This document shows positions 28,401-34,420 of a DNA stretch of 47,629 nucleotides, one piece after another. Below the pieces are notes generated by a model, which ran no database searches, was not told the origin of the DNA, and was given only the letters and a program-made list of their open reading frames with translations. Each line of letters starts with the position of its first letter. Position 1 is the first letter of the stretch. The DNA is from a virus, in the IMG/VR virus record IMGVR_UViG_3300028133_000281, positions 1-47,629 of that record. The stretch is one strand, 5' to 3'. A program made the translations under genes and the position numbers.

Positions 28401-30031
28401 TTAACACTGATAATATCAAAGTTTTGTGGGGTGTATGGTGCAAAGTCGGGAGCACCTTCCAGTAATACTACTGTACTTCTAGGATCGGAAATTCTTTTTA
28501 GTATAACTCTGTCTGAGAATATTAATTCTGTGCCTAGGCTTACAGTAACATTGTTATCTAGTGTGATAGTAGTACCGTCTATGCTTTCCACAGTTGTTGA
28601 TGAAATTGGAGAGTTAGGGTCTACTGAAGTTACTTTTGCGCCTATATATACATCAGGATTTTCTTCAGATAGTTCAATTATATTTGTATTCGTTACTGAT
28701 TGTGCTATTGTAGATTGTGTACTTTCTACTACTTCGTAGATATACGGAGATATGTCTTCATCTGCATTAGGGAATATCATCCTAGCGCCTACTGACATAG
28801 ACACACTATCAACAGATGCGCCAATTGGTCTGCCTAATACTTCCTGTAAAGTAGTATCAAATGCAGCAATCTCTACCGATGTTATACCCGATTTACCAAA
28901 ATTATATAATTCTATGTTTCTGTCGAATTCGATAATAGGACGTATAGCTCTATTCTCTTTTTCTGGTAGCAAGTCGCCAGCGTCGATAAAGTTTTGTCTA
29001 TGGTGCCAAAAGTTAATTCTGGACCAGACATTGTTGTCTATCGCACCACGTTGCATCATTATATAGTCGGGTACAGTTTGCGTATTACCACTATCGTAAG
29101 GATCTACGTCAAATGCTCCTTCGCCGCCAACAGTGTATATTAATGGTGAGCCGGCTGGCGCAACAAAATCGGACCACATGAATCCGCCAGTATCTGCATC
29201 AGTTTGATCCAAACTACTAAACAAAAATTCTTGTCCGTTTGAAGCATAATAACGGTAGTTGTTTACACCTATCAACCCGCCACTTAAAAATCTTGTATCT
29301 GCAGGGTCTGTGGTTGTAGCTATGAGCTCATCTGTTGAGTCAATAATTGTTTGGTCGAACGGTATAAAATCTTCTGTACTAAATGATGTAGCATAGTTCT
29401 GATCTTTGTCATGTAAAATAATATTGGAGCCTACGCCCTCGATAACATATCTCGCATTAATGCGTGTTTGGGGTATTACAAAGTCTCCCACAAAAGAAAC
29501 AACCATGCCGTTTCTAAATACAACGCCTGATGGTGAGGTATAAGTTTTTTTACCAATTATATCCTTATCAACATTGATAAAGTTTTCGCCAGTACCTTCG
29601 ATTAGTATAGCTGTAGGACCTTGCGGACTCCAAAAATACTCCTGATAGTTGATAAACTTATCGATGTTTATAGGCGGCAGGAAAGAATAGAAAGTAGAAT
29701 CAAAAATAGGATTTTGATTTGTTGTGTCCACTCCGTAGCTCTTTAAAATATTTACAAAGTCACTCCAGAACACCCTATTAGTGGTTGCGCCAGTTACAGG
29801 CTCCAGTGTATTTACAACTGGTTCTAAACTGAACTTATCTCTGGCTGCGTCTGGCTGGGTAATATATGTATCTTTAAATTCGTATAAAGATACATCCTTA
29901 CGCCCAACATAACCTGATATTGAATCTATTTTCGATTTTGAAAATAATTGCTCAACTGTAGTTTCAAAGAAATTCTTGATTACAGGAGTTTGGTGTACTC
30001 CTGGTAATTTAGTATATTTTTTATCGGCCAT
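10412..30031 (-). CDS. Giant virion protein (6539 aa), probable baseplate-associated
   Basis: One uninterrupted frame of 6539 residues follows gp6, at the place where T4 has gp7. The N terminus (MADKKYTKLPGVHQTPVIKN) lacks a signal peptide. Residues 1-350 include FYSFLPPINIDKFINYQEYF. Around 1110-1220 a Trp-rich block (GHWRGLFAYLYDTETPHTTP) is of a type seen in large cyanophage virion proteins. Residues about 1350-1535 form a YHYH-like domain (VGWAFDGLPIYGPYGY, then YYYVATVDD). Repeats of 'INGTTITL' occur near 488, 3100 and 3220. A Gly/Arg/Pro-rich hinge starts near 3630, a Cys motif (CPPGQHLENGVC) lies near 4000, and a second Gly hinge near 4940. From about 5150 the sequence is again Trp-rich (GRRWWNTNLVRYTWYEQG) and then helical. 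The start overlaps gp6's stop (TAATG). It probably joins wedge to fibres; gp7/gp10 equivalence is by position only. Confidence 0.85.
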   Translation of the reverse strand: MADKKYTKLPGVHQTPVIKNFFETTVEQLFSKSKIDSISGYVGRKDVSLYEFKDTYITQPDAARDKFSLEPVVNTLEPVTGATTNRVFWSDFVNILKSYGVDTTNQNPIFDSTFYSFLPPINIDKFINYQEYFWSPQGPTAILIEGTGENFINVDKDIIGKKTYTSPSGVVFRNGMVVSFVGDFVIPQTRINARYVIEGVGSNIILHDKDQNYATSFSTEDFIPFDQTIIDSTDELIATTTDPADTRFLSGGLIGVNNYRYYASNGQEFLFSSLDQTDADTGGFMWSDFVAPAGSPLIYTVGGEGAFDVDPYDSGNTQTVPDYIMMQRGAIDNNVWSRINFWHHRQNFIDAGDLLPEKENRAIRPIIEFDRNIELYNFGKSGITSVEIAAFDTTLQEVLGRPIGASVDSVSMSVGARMIFPNADEDISPYIYEVVESTQSTIAQSVTNTNIIELSEENPDVYIGAKVTSVDPNSPISSTTVESIDGTTITLDNNVTVSLGTELIFSDRVILKRISDPRSTVVLLEGAPDFAPYTPQNFDIISVKFGSKKQGAEYYWQNDSMSWVQGQGKNKVNTPINFNVYDQNKNSLSDQLIYPGTSCNGNNIFGYTTAGSNLVVDPVLGFTMQYENFNNFSEISYTNFLDNSTISYIPFGSNETAYVSGYKYYKKIDSDGNILFDTMWRQQDKKHALRVEDRHIVNETDVSSNRVFVKISAKPKNAEQSMRVYVNGSRTTNFSYEADTNSVVFVNYEFKLNDIIDVYTHTSSGILQEETLNGMYDIPLSWHSNFLNNDIVTISSPQFTEHFYNLIKDQEDFSGDAFGSSNINELNVDTYWAQKIVQTDEDLATAAFLFSNDSFNLKDAMEYSGDEYVKFKNRLTTEIEKFINDNDVSDLSIGECLEFVLDGTSLYSQGKNVFADTYMLAHGDKKIREQITVNNVLRKEYVLNGFVDITKIENTVYVYDASSTSKDTLLIADKDYKITSAGGIITVTFTDDYVLTLGNTLTFDIYDNVRDTVNIPPTPSTLGIYPVYEPAVITDNTFQTPMTFIVGHDGSKTLATNDVYDQILMEFEIRVYNNIMQTYRDRISDLELNFTEITDGYFRKIGRPRERIYNLLRPSFNKFVNTNNLDYFANDFYDSDNELTWNYDQGNENPGHWRGLFAYLYDTETPHTTPWEMLGFTSKPSWWESEYGVDYNLTNILLWEDLENGIIRQGDRENITNNKYLKTDNSYRRIGLSNVYPISETGELLSPFKILSTKNTNKVLEWVNTTTGTASLGIGDSFSSDAAGLGVAEYTGVDTALNISSQGIINHAVGEFPNSHNNNQIEIRPRFYTIPVYTGTTTQLGNAAQRASHFTSATSIGTGAIGVAVNGAVITSPDYNLPHELDTSLHYNSGYSNRQGRDSANGCPDSNGTYGYIQPDSAVTGPQSADEHSPIVGWAFDGLPIYGPYGYHDRLNNNSDIRRLTTSYMLKQGTRDSVVGGIYSGEFLEDYEYVDSEGDLDQFNGRWGKTPEFPNGTYYYVATVDDAGQPQYPYTIGPKFAQQPLELGMNRLGIATSDTVNTPVYRVTSEKTATFKILNETDLSSGWRFGDGAPVEQAWKMTSAYPFAVAQALLLSKPGKFVSAFSKPQNITIAQANTKQVIDKDTNRRFKIQSTSIHGNRDDNGKLITATGFTQFIDCYLKFRGLSTAKEFVPAFRTINSKLGHKFAGFVDKDTMTVYSDSYSTTGNSSSLILPQEDVEIDIHQSPYSSTNDYTGVYITLTDRKTYKVSGYNNIKRFFEIEESNTSGPRQDVSVAGAPAESTNYESANFYSANVIVKSGYNFYRSKTAAPKGSSITDTTIWQRLPALPTVGGAEATLYLQGTGKILQVEYDTEFTTEAELYDFLISLGRRQKALGFSFGEFNVEINDLNDWAYSAKQFLFWSAGKWATGNTLSLSPSATRIFFKAQTGRVSKIFDVDQGQYSIVDQEGKSIRAEQCEIIRDGDTIEIAALDDRQIFGIILYTDEIEHVLLISNKTTFGDTIYSDVYNQRQDRLKIRGKRTSDWNGTLSSSGYIINNDSLLANFDTLASDMAKYNEIGHVPVDKTLYDLTRRQYGYDERKYLREFEMTFDDQYDFYAGMIRNKGTKNSLEILLNSEKVFIPGNVSIYDEWALKSGDFGDVDNYQTVDLKIDKDEIRNEKQLVSISYPEDTVSEVTNVEVLAPTTKFFSRPTLEIEPPPADIPGSFVYGGGTTATAIVNLGADGTITSVDVTDPGYGYTINPAVTVVAAELLTANITTAFTLPWAMSTSYVANNGDVTGISNVTITDHFANSAYADSVVDLSTATTVADVEAAFKDTISQIILDDSLGFSGTSTLTVSSSRIATDAGEEFLITLRGNDFSLSDNVNNDLVDILKLESKRYQPRQRYSFETANSTVYTDVSLSVDSVGLSGNIVGSTGDHLWEFDAGSRTTINHIGGRKTSGSVSYTFAPVSPNGELTDTIAADNLQIINGEYPHVDVFINGSKLPGNEQTLFSITGDSTTNTITLLDIASLPGGELKADAKIEVVEYATIDFVDAYQGDLPGRTLNIKVFANDALAARLRSIRTYEIYPDNKADATIMIDVDDADRLVTRPTDLSTNGLWPTTTAVDYSGITDKAYKKLPNSGYISKYTVDHQAWNIYDFETLFETTGKLASQIPDTDSTVHFANSEHGDFDVYNISLLEGNSYIKWQPNAGTTYLYTDFSLISDAGILDGNNTDSPADHTEYFDRVLVLKGLTAIDDYQGSLVYENGELIYSPRILSINTPVTRFSEEKLINEQAVVMSNIQFAAPTTTLISSIVPEVSASISYVEPAYTGVVGSLEIPASADIEQEFNTYSILRRAEIKTTSAPFNGSMTFSLGKGQLDGLQINDCIWIESDHPTAANISSNMYRVASIDSNNVRLYANLATLSGVADSIPRANVQFVNYGQYNFEGNANADGYSVQVYSKDHGYSTGDTVLFNVNNIAGEAGDEFKIKNATPNTFRVESGIYLGDSQKDLLTNSGTVNNTDKEVIISATMDPSTDTSVQKYLVPGGFVTFTDASGTSIDGNTYQILDVDKTVQIGNPDGQNELGDFIVTHADVYSDTVNSINGKTITLTNGVAEQVQPGMYVETDIAPTRVEEVNYKSDVTASRRMFVQAFVDFASDDYSGVTQQQYAVLAQEFQELSIGIDSATFVLNELLPTDIVIGDPVEIPGIASFDDGLTVVGINGTTITLSSPVLVKHDTDVFFKHAYPLRIDTVVFEEELDGFNIGDNIIFVEGGYNESNPGSRAISTVFSIDAPNLTASVDSDNLTFRIVNSTNVVLEGPTTGIYNGDLVKLISAGSYSGFQSVKGVDPVNNKLLFDLPYVQPILIEKTSATTVTDSDIINAGADELDGLKTGYQLLSDTATIPAETYILGFDLTGNIELSNEVSVSAGDILTFSDARWRYSTLVNSNIIITTDGEHDYDLDDSQILGKEITVADFAPAHYNWSWTVQEVPTTTTIKVTGYGFNHPYTVNSETYVSKEFYDKRTTEAFKIDGKDDRELLPFLWFNDEADIVINGAEIFKGVYPSFGVDEYIRELKRIKEAKEGSVYKRGSFGMVMPALDGFGNFSGLDNATKNLISSGIGTGHIPVNPNIGGPVGTRGGRGGRGGYGAPGRGGGFTPNPTVPSPGTGTPVTIPATPGVQFGPIMPPGYTPPGSIAPVGNGGGSTAPPASVLPPQTGDPNTNVPGGGSTIVSPPKTGAQDPIQMMYDQLGSGTMTPSDQLAMITAYAGFQSGMQNATLLPNQVLQTMPNAGYALAAQGKSLDGGYSLGGASYNPANKETSWGPGANQGPGTLSDLLLNNFTSNGFKPYTANEASQQMAAGWTTSFYAAVGYDPSTQNTTGSPIDMFNGLLGNTQAIRGPGKSSLNSGKMASSSPSSTSFSGAGVVDGLTFGHVTGGNPTGAQAIGLINKNALISTSTGGATNGLNISALAQQASGSCTPSTGLLANAEIGYVDPICTDPPPPTCPPGQHLENGVCVDDIPTCGPDQLYNTTTGQCEDIVIPPPPIRTENVGVYWDNPNKDKATTTSVTYQLTEDDSQTYTITVMFNHAGADDRTRVYQHSSLGGQRVEVGGVKASGTYSSLTNLTKAEESAFQGSRDTDLSDSFNNSSTFRPFVKTGTTGFVKWAGKFTFTYDATQGRFITFTTESQTSSHAHECFAVLIVNENTLPTDGTNTVPRKQIMGGNASAGSSTAAIIPSPIWTGFIGIPNVAPAGISQAITTNSRRLSGNPFATPSASSLTGYASRTPTNSADSNGIVFVDPGTIDPGTGIYGNKMNVTNTIVGPMPITASVPTVSGIQQIDYQKTIAGKAKANNSVVASNPYSSLKSNQAASTTPILTVTALKKDANGVMQKVGTSDMPICEPKSRIPLCPDTFSASDDPRSLSDDGFYFADSVTNDRLYGVSTGDNFKVNGVAISMTGVHDIEGLIDAINLAGASQSTNRFKAHRYTTNGATCVMLSPLSTYCDAPPISLDNGCGISGNLKEVLHYTVRGDVNHAYSESSSLAGTSTRTSSVTINMPPMTAKTSDDPPEVVANPGDFGSTNTTASGTNYIYNTITAQQKAASHTPSTITKTNGAGYRVDDVVTVVGGVPATLQEALAAGLMSDQNPSNRPFEALSSVVALKVVAGGTGYNKAGLKIIVNGDCRKKARVNYATLDVDATGAIVGLAGGSRILMRTKGSGSNISPDNSGYSIERGATSVSIIGDGEGAELMVEHFTSSPAFDQSQQNSLQKIQPAEFIVTSVDPLGGVQRLSLKKRGVYKQFPSDLDSGLPLIGGSGTGGRVFLTAHALPDCTVKSDTLSKFGVDPGVYEAPDPIEHFINTLNDYAPTDPNGFPLYTAALNFGPGGLPEVVVEGDDIDGIQFDDTYNPGLIRALNLPTGATTNAVIPEIEPVKEKFREVFVEDPDGGGGPGGGDPSERDFLVNLPNQDGTSTLGADPRTNLDTLNKGIRFSYPQAGEAALSQIPVGQRTRLESMSTPLWASTEVEGDIYEYKLTNLDGQSSIIPTNTKDRQRVDVHALESMRHATESNLDLANISHAWIDNYDGKGWAYLQNGNVIRKQEPLVDTKLIRDVFTFDEISAEKEFDVNLFDPFKGIIPGYIEKEIDYTTKSDPVVYDMARSAWGKKQIGRRWWNTNLVRYTWYEQGEGTYGPTGYNNTERAASWGEHFPGSVIRIYEWVESITPPEAYTGGGFPIETGEFIQQQFYNKTSGKATVYYYFWVYGKETVGNTARYNLQKERSTVEIERLLSDINGERVSYAGYISPDSIVVNQLAPLIKTDGSIFSTQFLRRMEGDTEKHTSWTLSAEGDPNSKVPDVLSVKLIDSLASMDALGQTVPGEGLSAFERYGSKFRPRQTMFKDLSKARKQMYDVLNSIFKELKMNTTFVDWQTQLPSDLTYLQQVDWYEKLRVNKIDNSDVFYDDTYRPLRKVTDNTKFALIKNLVDLSIIQVQKDSNSPYSLYEYAKKTNSFKLIAIENETVEWKASIYTDANSTKMGKEIREVLSILYSSVFINTFEIYWNKFFYEMMKYAYSEQGELDWAFKTTYLNIIKEETDLVPTKGFKVDNFDKALQYFNDVKPYSSKIRNYLDIKKAPVEILAGSTTDFDRPPYYDEESKEVRILDTANEFDVDILNTASEYAGFVSSNAQVRKTSTQIVFDRVKGALYENATGGKIETFRADGISSGFSFNTLVEDVTRLQVKVDGDLVPPTAFDNELISNVVGTVETVVTDAEANVFRNEGSFTNLVARSDFGTSIIVDIDIDANGAISSFNMTTTAHNQNVGDKFVLRDEQMSNIIVANTSWDLNPWDTDPNNPSNTAPGVWDEEIGQSIAPDIEFTTTELSNVSIITDRTSAINSNSTIEFTDGPIVSLYGQTYFVDINESDTATIIAPGHSMPIGVQGVKLVNVISNGVNIGNTNITINKTTSEQIVVDFDDIKSFVNSQAVPTTSTVLDSVDLSTITSGKVIYTTPLGEETEAVITSIRYNEYNDTKVYADAEKTTTVNVTRNIDYRNVSGTFGQITSIDPTINYTINTADSFLSFTNDANVNNRIGIPQNGALIELTYFEGYDPTMETINVSIAKNLVNVESNSIANISNVEQVWTAPERVYKFNPEIRQEITKAYETEYGSGAAVDANIIQNVSIVTSMIDSGKLDTVLSMVRNAVGGSLNAELVDGATFLDIVPGQHPSYVYNDALGFDVYGWDTDIWDKDVDVNNFVGIFDEGTQGNVNYRIDNETVYGFDGTTFLKHRTGPDRPEELIVVEPLETLVMDITTLGNTEISATSSDVRFLLVMDLFGRTDYYRRSMNPLTTVAQQVNNWEDKIHLNDITNLPFASATRPASVWLSGELISYTTINVLDKSISGITRGVRGTTINLLVQVGAELYNGEETENIALRNGKGEALRDPEDFNWLKPVEVFSISVPLDNSWDGSGSLSAAGLTYDSGNVSVGLDSAWDGTGDNVIEFTGSGHTLTYDIDEENGWDAATEDFKKATSLTDRGDVLKSNDSIVDFLHNFDSN

Positions 30032-33000
30032 TAATACGTTCCACCGCTTGAGTTATTTGTTGCACTATTTGGTATAGTGTTATTGGTAACATTTTGTTTA
30101 GTAGTTGTGCCTGAGCCTGCTACGCCAACTTCAACCACATAATTTCCGTGGAAGTTTTCTATGCCGTCTGGCATATAAAATGTTTTTCCAAAAAATTCAT
30201 GTGTATGGTATGTTCCACTACCATAAAATTCAGCTGCCGTTGTAGTTGAATACAGCGGATAATATCCATTAATAGCATATGGACCAACATCAGCACCGGG
30301 ATTTTCGTAAGTAGAGAATGTTCCTTGTGCTAGAGGACTTTTAAGATTTGACTTCGTTATCTTATCTACAATTTGAATATCATCAACAGCGGCAGTACTA
30401 ATAAACAGTTCGTCTGGGTCTGCCTTAACTTGGAAAAGATCGCCGAACACACTACCCGCTTTCCTAGGCACAATAACAATACTGCCAATAGCGTTACCTA
30501 CTTGCTGGTGTATAAAGCTACTTAACTCTGTAAAATAAAATGTGTCGCCGAATTCCCAATTGCTAATATCAAAATATGCATTGATAGAACTGATTACTTT
30601 GGATTTAATCTCGTTATCACTTAATGTAGATCCTGCTAATCTAACAACTTTAAATGTTGCTTGCAATTCAGACGCGGCATCGTCGCCGAACAACAGTTTA
30701 AATCTTCCGCTTCTAAATATTAACTGATCACTTGCCGCTTTAATATCTTCTAGATTTTGAAATTCTGTTGCAAGTTGTGTCGTTGTAGGTTCAGTTGGCC
30801 ATGGAGTCCCAGGAACGTTTAGGTAAGTTAAAACTTCATTATAATAAGTTTCTGTTAATACAAACAGTTCCTGTACATTACTGATACTAGGATCTATTCT
30901 AACACTGTTGTCTACATTGTGCTGCCATTTGAAATACACATCCTCGAGGTTACTACTAAGAGTATTTTGTGTAAAACTTTTTCCTATTTTTGCAGTATGC
31001 GAAGAACTACCATAATGCTTGACCACATTTAAATTTGTACTACTGTAAGACAATTGGAATACTTTTCCAGAAGCTGCCGAGTATACTTTTTTGTTATGCA
31101 TTCGACCAACTTGATTATCAAACTGTGCGACAACTGTGTCGTCCTTTACAAGGAAATATTCGTAATTATCTACATCGTATACCGTGCCAAAATCTGTCGT
31201 TGCGTCACCAGTTGACGTACCTGCAATTTTTGTAAATAGTGAATTAAAGTTAATACTATTTTCTCTTCGTAAATCTAAAATATTATCTTTTACAGGACGA
31301 GTAATAGTATAACCATCGAACGTAGGCACGTCTTCAAATAAGACTAGATCATTTGGGCCAACAAACTCATTGAACTGTGTCGGGCGATCTGGGCTATCGT
31401 CACCGGTACTGTTATATGGTGTTACTTGTATTTTTCTTGGATCTGTATAACCATCGGCATACCTAAAGTTACCAACTGCACTCCAAATGATTGGAGCATC
31501 GAGCTTTTCTTTATTAGTTAAATATGTTATTATAACAGTATCCTTGCTTGCTACTCCGCTGCTGTCAAGGGCAAAATGTCTGTTAGTTCTAAAGTCATTG
31601 ACATTGATCGTACCTGTTTGTGCGGACACGTTAACATCTGTTAGTGTTATATGTCCGTTAGCAGATCCATTAGCGGCAGCATAAAAAACGTTTCCTTCGT
31701 ATTTGTATTCAATCTCGCCATTGTTATTCAATATATTGATACCAAACGTGGTATTAGTAAAATTAACATTTAAGTTTTTAGGAATACTGTGTACTACACC
31801 AGTATTATTTGCTATGATAACATTTGTATTACTGTTGATATCGCCTGTGTCGAAATCTGTACCTAGAGATATTGTAGCATTTTGCACAAACGTATTTGTA
31901 CTGCTATCGCCGCCTTTAAAAAGCCCGAAGTTAGAATGCACATCTACTGTTACTTGGTCAAATGTTGTCGCTCTATTCTTCAATGGTAAGTTGTCAAATC
32001 CTTGTCCTACATCAATACTATACCATGAGTCGCCTGAACCGTTTTGAGTGGTGTCTCTCCACTCAAATGTTTCGTCGGAAGAATCGCGAGTATTAAGTGT
32101 GGATAGTTCTACCGTGTCGTATTTTGCTAAACCGGTAAAACTGTCTACCACTCTGTTTTGATTTATGTTATAAAATCTCACTTTCTCGTAACTTTCGAAA
32201 ATATATCTAATTCCTCTAATTTCTACTTCGTAAAGATAACTTAATGCGTCTACAGGAACATAGGAGAATTTTAATAACCATGTTTTGTCTCGATTGTTGC
32301 CTGACTTGTCCTCTGCTGTACCAGAGTCAAACGGGTCATCTACATTTATGTCGTTATTTGTTATTACATAGAAATAATTACTGCTAGAATTATAGCCTAC
32401 GCCAAACGTTTCCTTAGCCTTAATGCGATCGCTAATAGCTTGGGCTTCTGCTTCAAAGAATAGTTTTCTCAATGTTGCAATAACTTCTGTGCCTAGCCAT
32501 CCTGTATCTACTGATTCACTAAGTGTAAAAGGACCAATAATATTCGAACTTTTACTAATGCGTCTACCGTTATCTCTGATGCTAATTATCTTAACCCATT
32601 TAAAGTTTGTTGCGTCAGTAGGATCAACGAATTTTATAAGGTTGCCTGCTTGTATAACTTTTAGTGTAGGATTAGTATTATTAACATCTGAAATAGTGCC
32701 GCCTTGTGTAATAGTTTCAGTCATGTACCCCGTCTCGCTGGAAGGAGTCTTAGGTAATGTTTGCCACGTTACGTTGAACAATGCTAGATTAAATCTGTTT
32801 GGTTCTTTAGCCATCCAGTCAGATCTGAAGGTCGAATAAACAAAATCGTTCAACTCTAGCGTTCTTAGGAAGTTAGGGAAAATCTTTTCTATTTGTTCCT
32901 GTGCTGTATTGTTTTTATCTATCACAAAATCTTTACTAATTGTGACGTCTTCCTTGTATAAAAGTCCGTCATCAGCCACTACAGATGTTGTCTGAAAAGT

Positions 33001-34419
33001 TGATGTAGGATCAGTGATATCTATAAATCGACTGTGTCCTGCATGTGTTTTGTTTGTTACTTTAATTTTAGCAATGTTTATATTCTTTGCTTGTGGTAAT
33101 ACTTGGTAGTCTTGAGCAGACACCATTCTGTCTTGTGCGTAGAATGCTTGTGGGGCACGTTCTTTTATTCCTGCTATTGTTTCCTTTGGCAGGCTGTTAT
33201 TAACTGACTCAGCTAGTCGCATAGTTACAGATAAAACAAACTGTTCGCCACGCTCATTTATGTACGGTATATTTGTAATTACATTTCCTATATCATCAGG
33301 ATTTATAATATATCGCTGACTATCACTAACCCTATAGTGAAACCTGTAATTTCCCACAGGTACACTTGCAAAGTTACCGTCTGCAAACTGTAATCTAATT
33401 CCGCCTGGACCTAAGTTCTGCACGGCATATAATAAAGAGCTGTCCTTTGCAAGTGTATTAAACTGCAATGTTTGCCCTACTGTATTTGGTATTCGTTCCC
33501 ATTTGGCATTTGGTAATCCAGTTACCTCACTGAGTTGTTGTAGATATACATCAGTCTCATTTATATTATCAGTTGTTATATCTTGGAAACGATTTTCTAC
33601 AGGAACATCAAACACAAAATCCTGTGTCTGTAATATCCCTTGTTTAAACATAAAAAAGAAGCCATTATTTTTACTAGATAATCCCAAGCCATCATTCCTG
33701 TGGATTATTCCAAATCTGTTTGTGGGATCTGGATGCTTTTCATAAATTTTATCGTTGTCTTCAAAATCTGCGTTGACTAGTTCGAAATCTTTTTGCACTC
33801 CGTTTATTTGCGATTTAAACTTATGTGCAATGGGCGAGGACACTGGAGTATTAATTTCATATAAGTCCGTAACAATACTGTTAATACTACCAGTCTTAAC
33901 AGGCTTACTGAATCTGTTGACATTGCCGAATGCACTGTTCATTATAGTTACAAATTGCTCATATGCTTGAGGGTTGTTAGCATCGTTCCATGTAATTGTT
34001 TTGTTACCAAGCGGATTGTTTGCGCCGTCAACTAGCGGCTCTGTTGTACTAATACTTGTGACTTTCAGTAGACCGCTTGCAGCTATATTTCTTTTTGGAT
34101 TGTACCCTAACTGCCTAGCTAATTTGTAAACACTGTCTTGTCTTTCTGCAGTTTCTAGGAAGTTTTCACGGGTGTTAATATCCATTCTAAATGCAATACT
34201 TTGACCTAGATATGCAAGCAATTCTATAATTGCAATAAATTCCGAACTTTCAATATAGTCATTGAAGTTTTCTGGGAAGTTTGTTTTGATATAGGTTACC
34301 ATTGCTGATCGAATAGTATCAAAATCGTATGCTTGTAAACTTACTTGGCTGTATGCTTTATACGCTACATCCCAATCTTCTGCCGCAAATAAGTTATTCT
34401 GTCTGCTATTAACTGCCAT
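30031..34419 (-). CDS. 6: Baseplate wedge protein gp6 (baseplate J family), enlarged
   Basis: gp6 forms the inner ring of the T4 baseplate, and the wedges dimerise through it. The N-terminal 130 residues are diagnostic: AIIELLAYLGQSIAFRMDIN followed by TRENFLETAERQDSVYKLAR and QLGYNPKRNIAASG, the typical gp6/baseplate-J opening. Residues about 330-480 hold the beta-rich core (GGIRLQFADGNFASVPVGNY, then MRLAESVNNSLPKETIAGIK and ERAPQAFYAQDRMVSAQDYQ). With 1462 residues it is about twice the 660 of T4 gp6. The extra length follows residue 640 and is mostly beta-rich with a helical gp6-like end (about 1230-1340: FRSGRFKLLFGDDAASELQ and SYFDISNWEFGDTFYFTELS equivalents). It starts 1 base after gp25 and its stop overlaps the giant gene. 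Family assignment is very secure; the extension's role is unknown. Confidence 0.95.
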   Translation of the reverse strand: MAVNSRQNNLFAAEDWDVAYKAYSQVSLQAYDFDTIRSAMVTYIKTNFPENFNDYIESSEFIAIIELLAYLGQSIAFRMDINTRENFLETAERQDSVYKLARQLGYNPKRNIAASGLLKVTSISTTEPLVDGANNPLGNKTITWNDANNPQAYEQFVTIMNSAFGNVNRFSKPVKTGSINSIVTDLYEINTPVSSPIAHKFKSQINGVQKDFELVNADFEDNDKIYEKHPDPTNRFGIIHRNDGLGLSSKNNGFFFMFKQGILQTQDFVFDVPVENRFQDITTDNINETDVYLQQLSEVTGLPNAKWERIPNTVGQTLQFNTLAKDSSLLYAVQNLGPGGIRLQFADGNFASVPVGNYRFHYRVSDSQRYIINPDDIGNVITNIPYINERGEQFVLSVTMRLAESVNNSLPKETIAGIKERAPQAFYAQDRMVSAQDYQVLPQAKNINIAKIKVTNKTHAGHSRFIDITDPTSTFQTTSVVADDGLLYKEDVTISKDFVIDKNNTAQEQIEKIFPNFLRTLELNDFVYSTFRSDWMAKEPNRFNLALFNVTWQTLPKTPSSETGYMTETITQGGTISDVNNTNPTLKVIQAGNLIKFVDPTDATNFKWVKIISIRDNGRRISKSSNIIGPFTLSESVDTGWLGTEVIATLRKLFFEAEAQAISDRIKAKETFGVGYNSSSNYFYVITNNDINVDDPFDSGTAEDKSGNNRDKTWLLKFSYVPVDALSYLYEVEIRGIRYIFESYEKVRFYNINQNRVVDSFTGLAKYDTVELSTLNTRDSSDETFEWRDTTQNGSGDSWYSIDVGQGFDNLPLKNRATTFDQVTVDVHSNFGLFKGGDSSTNTFVQNATISLGTDFDTGDINSNTNVIIANNTGVVHSIPKNLNVNFTNTTFGINILNNNGEIEYKYEGNVFYAAANGSANGHITLTDVNVSAQTGTINVNDFRTNRHFALDSSGVASKDTVIITYLTNKEKLDAPIIWSAVGNFRYADGYTDPRKIQVTPYNSTGDDSPDRPTQFNEFVGPNDLVLFEDVPTFDGYTITRPVKDNILDLRRENSINFNSLFTKIAGTSTGDATTDFGTVYDVDNYEYFLVKDDTVVAQFDNQVGRMHNKKVYSAASGKVFQLSYSSTNLNVVKHYGSSSHTAKIGKSFTQNTLSSNLEDVYFKWQHNVDNSVRIDPSISNVQELFVLTETYYNEVLTYLNVPGTPWPTEPTTTQLATEFQNLEDIKAASDQLIFRSGRFKLLFGDDAASELQATFKVVRLAGSTLSDNEIKSKVISSINAYFDISNWEFGDTFYFTELSSFIHQQVGNAIGSIVIVPRKAGSVFGDLFQVKADPDELFISTAAVDDIQIVDKITKSNLKSPLAQGTFSTYENPGADVGPYAINGYYPLYSTTTAAEFYGSGTYHTHEFFGKTFYMPDGIENFHGNYVVEVGVAGSGTTTKQNVTNNTIPNSATNNSSGGTY

Positions 34420-34420
34420 C

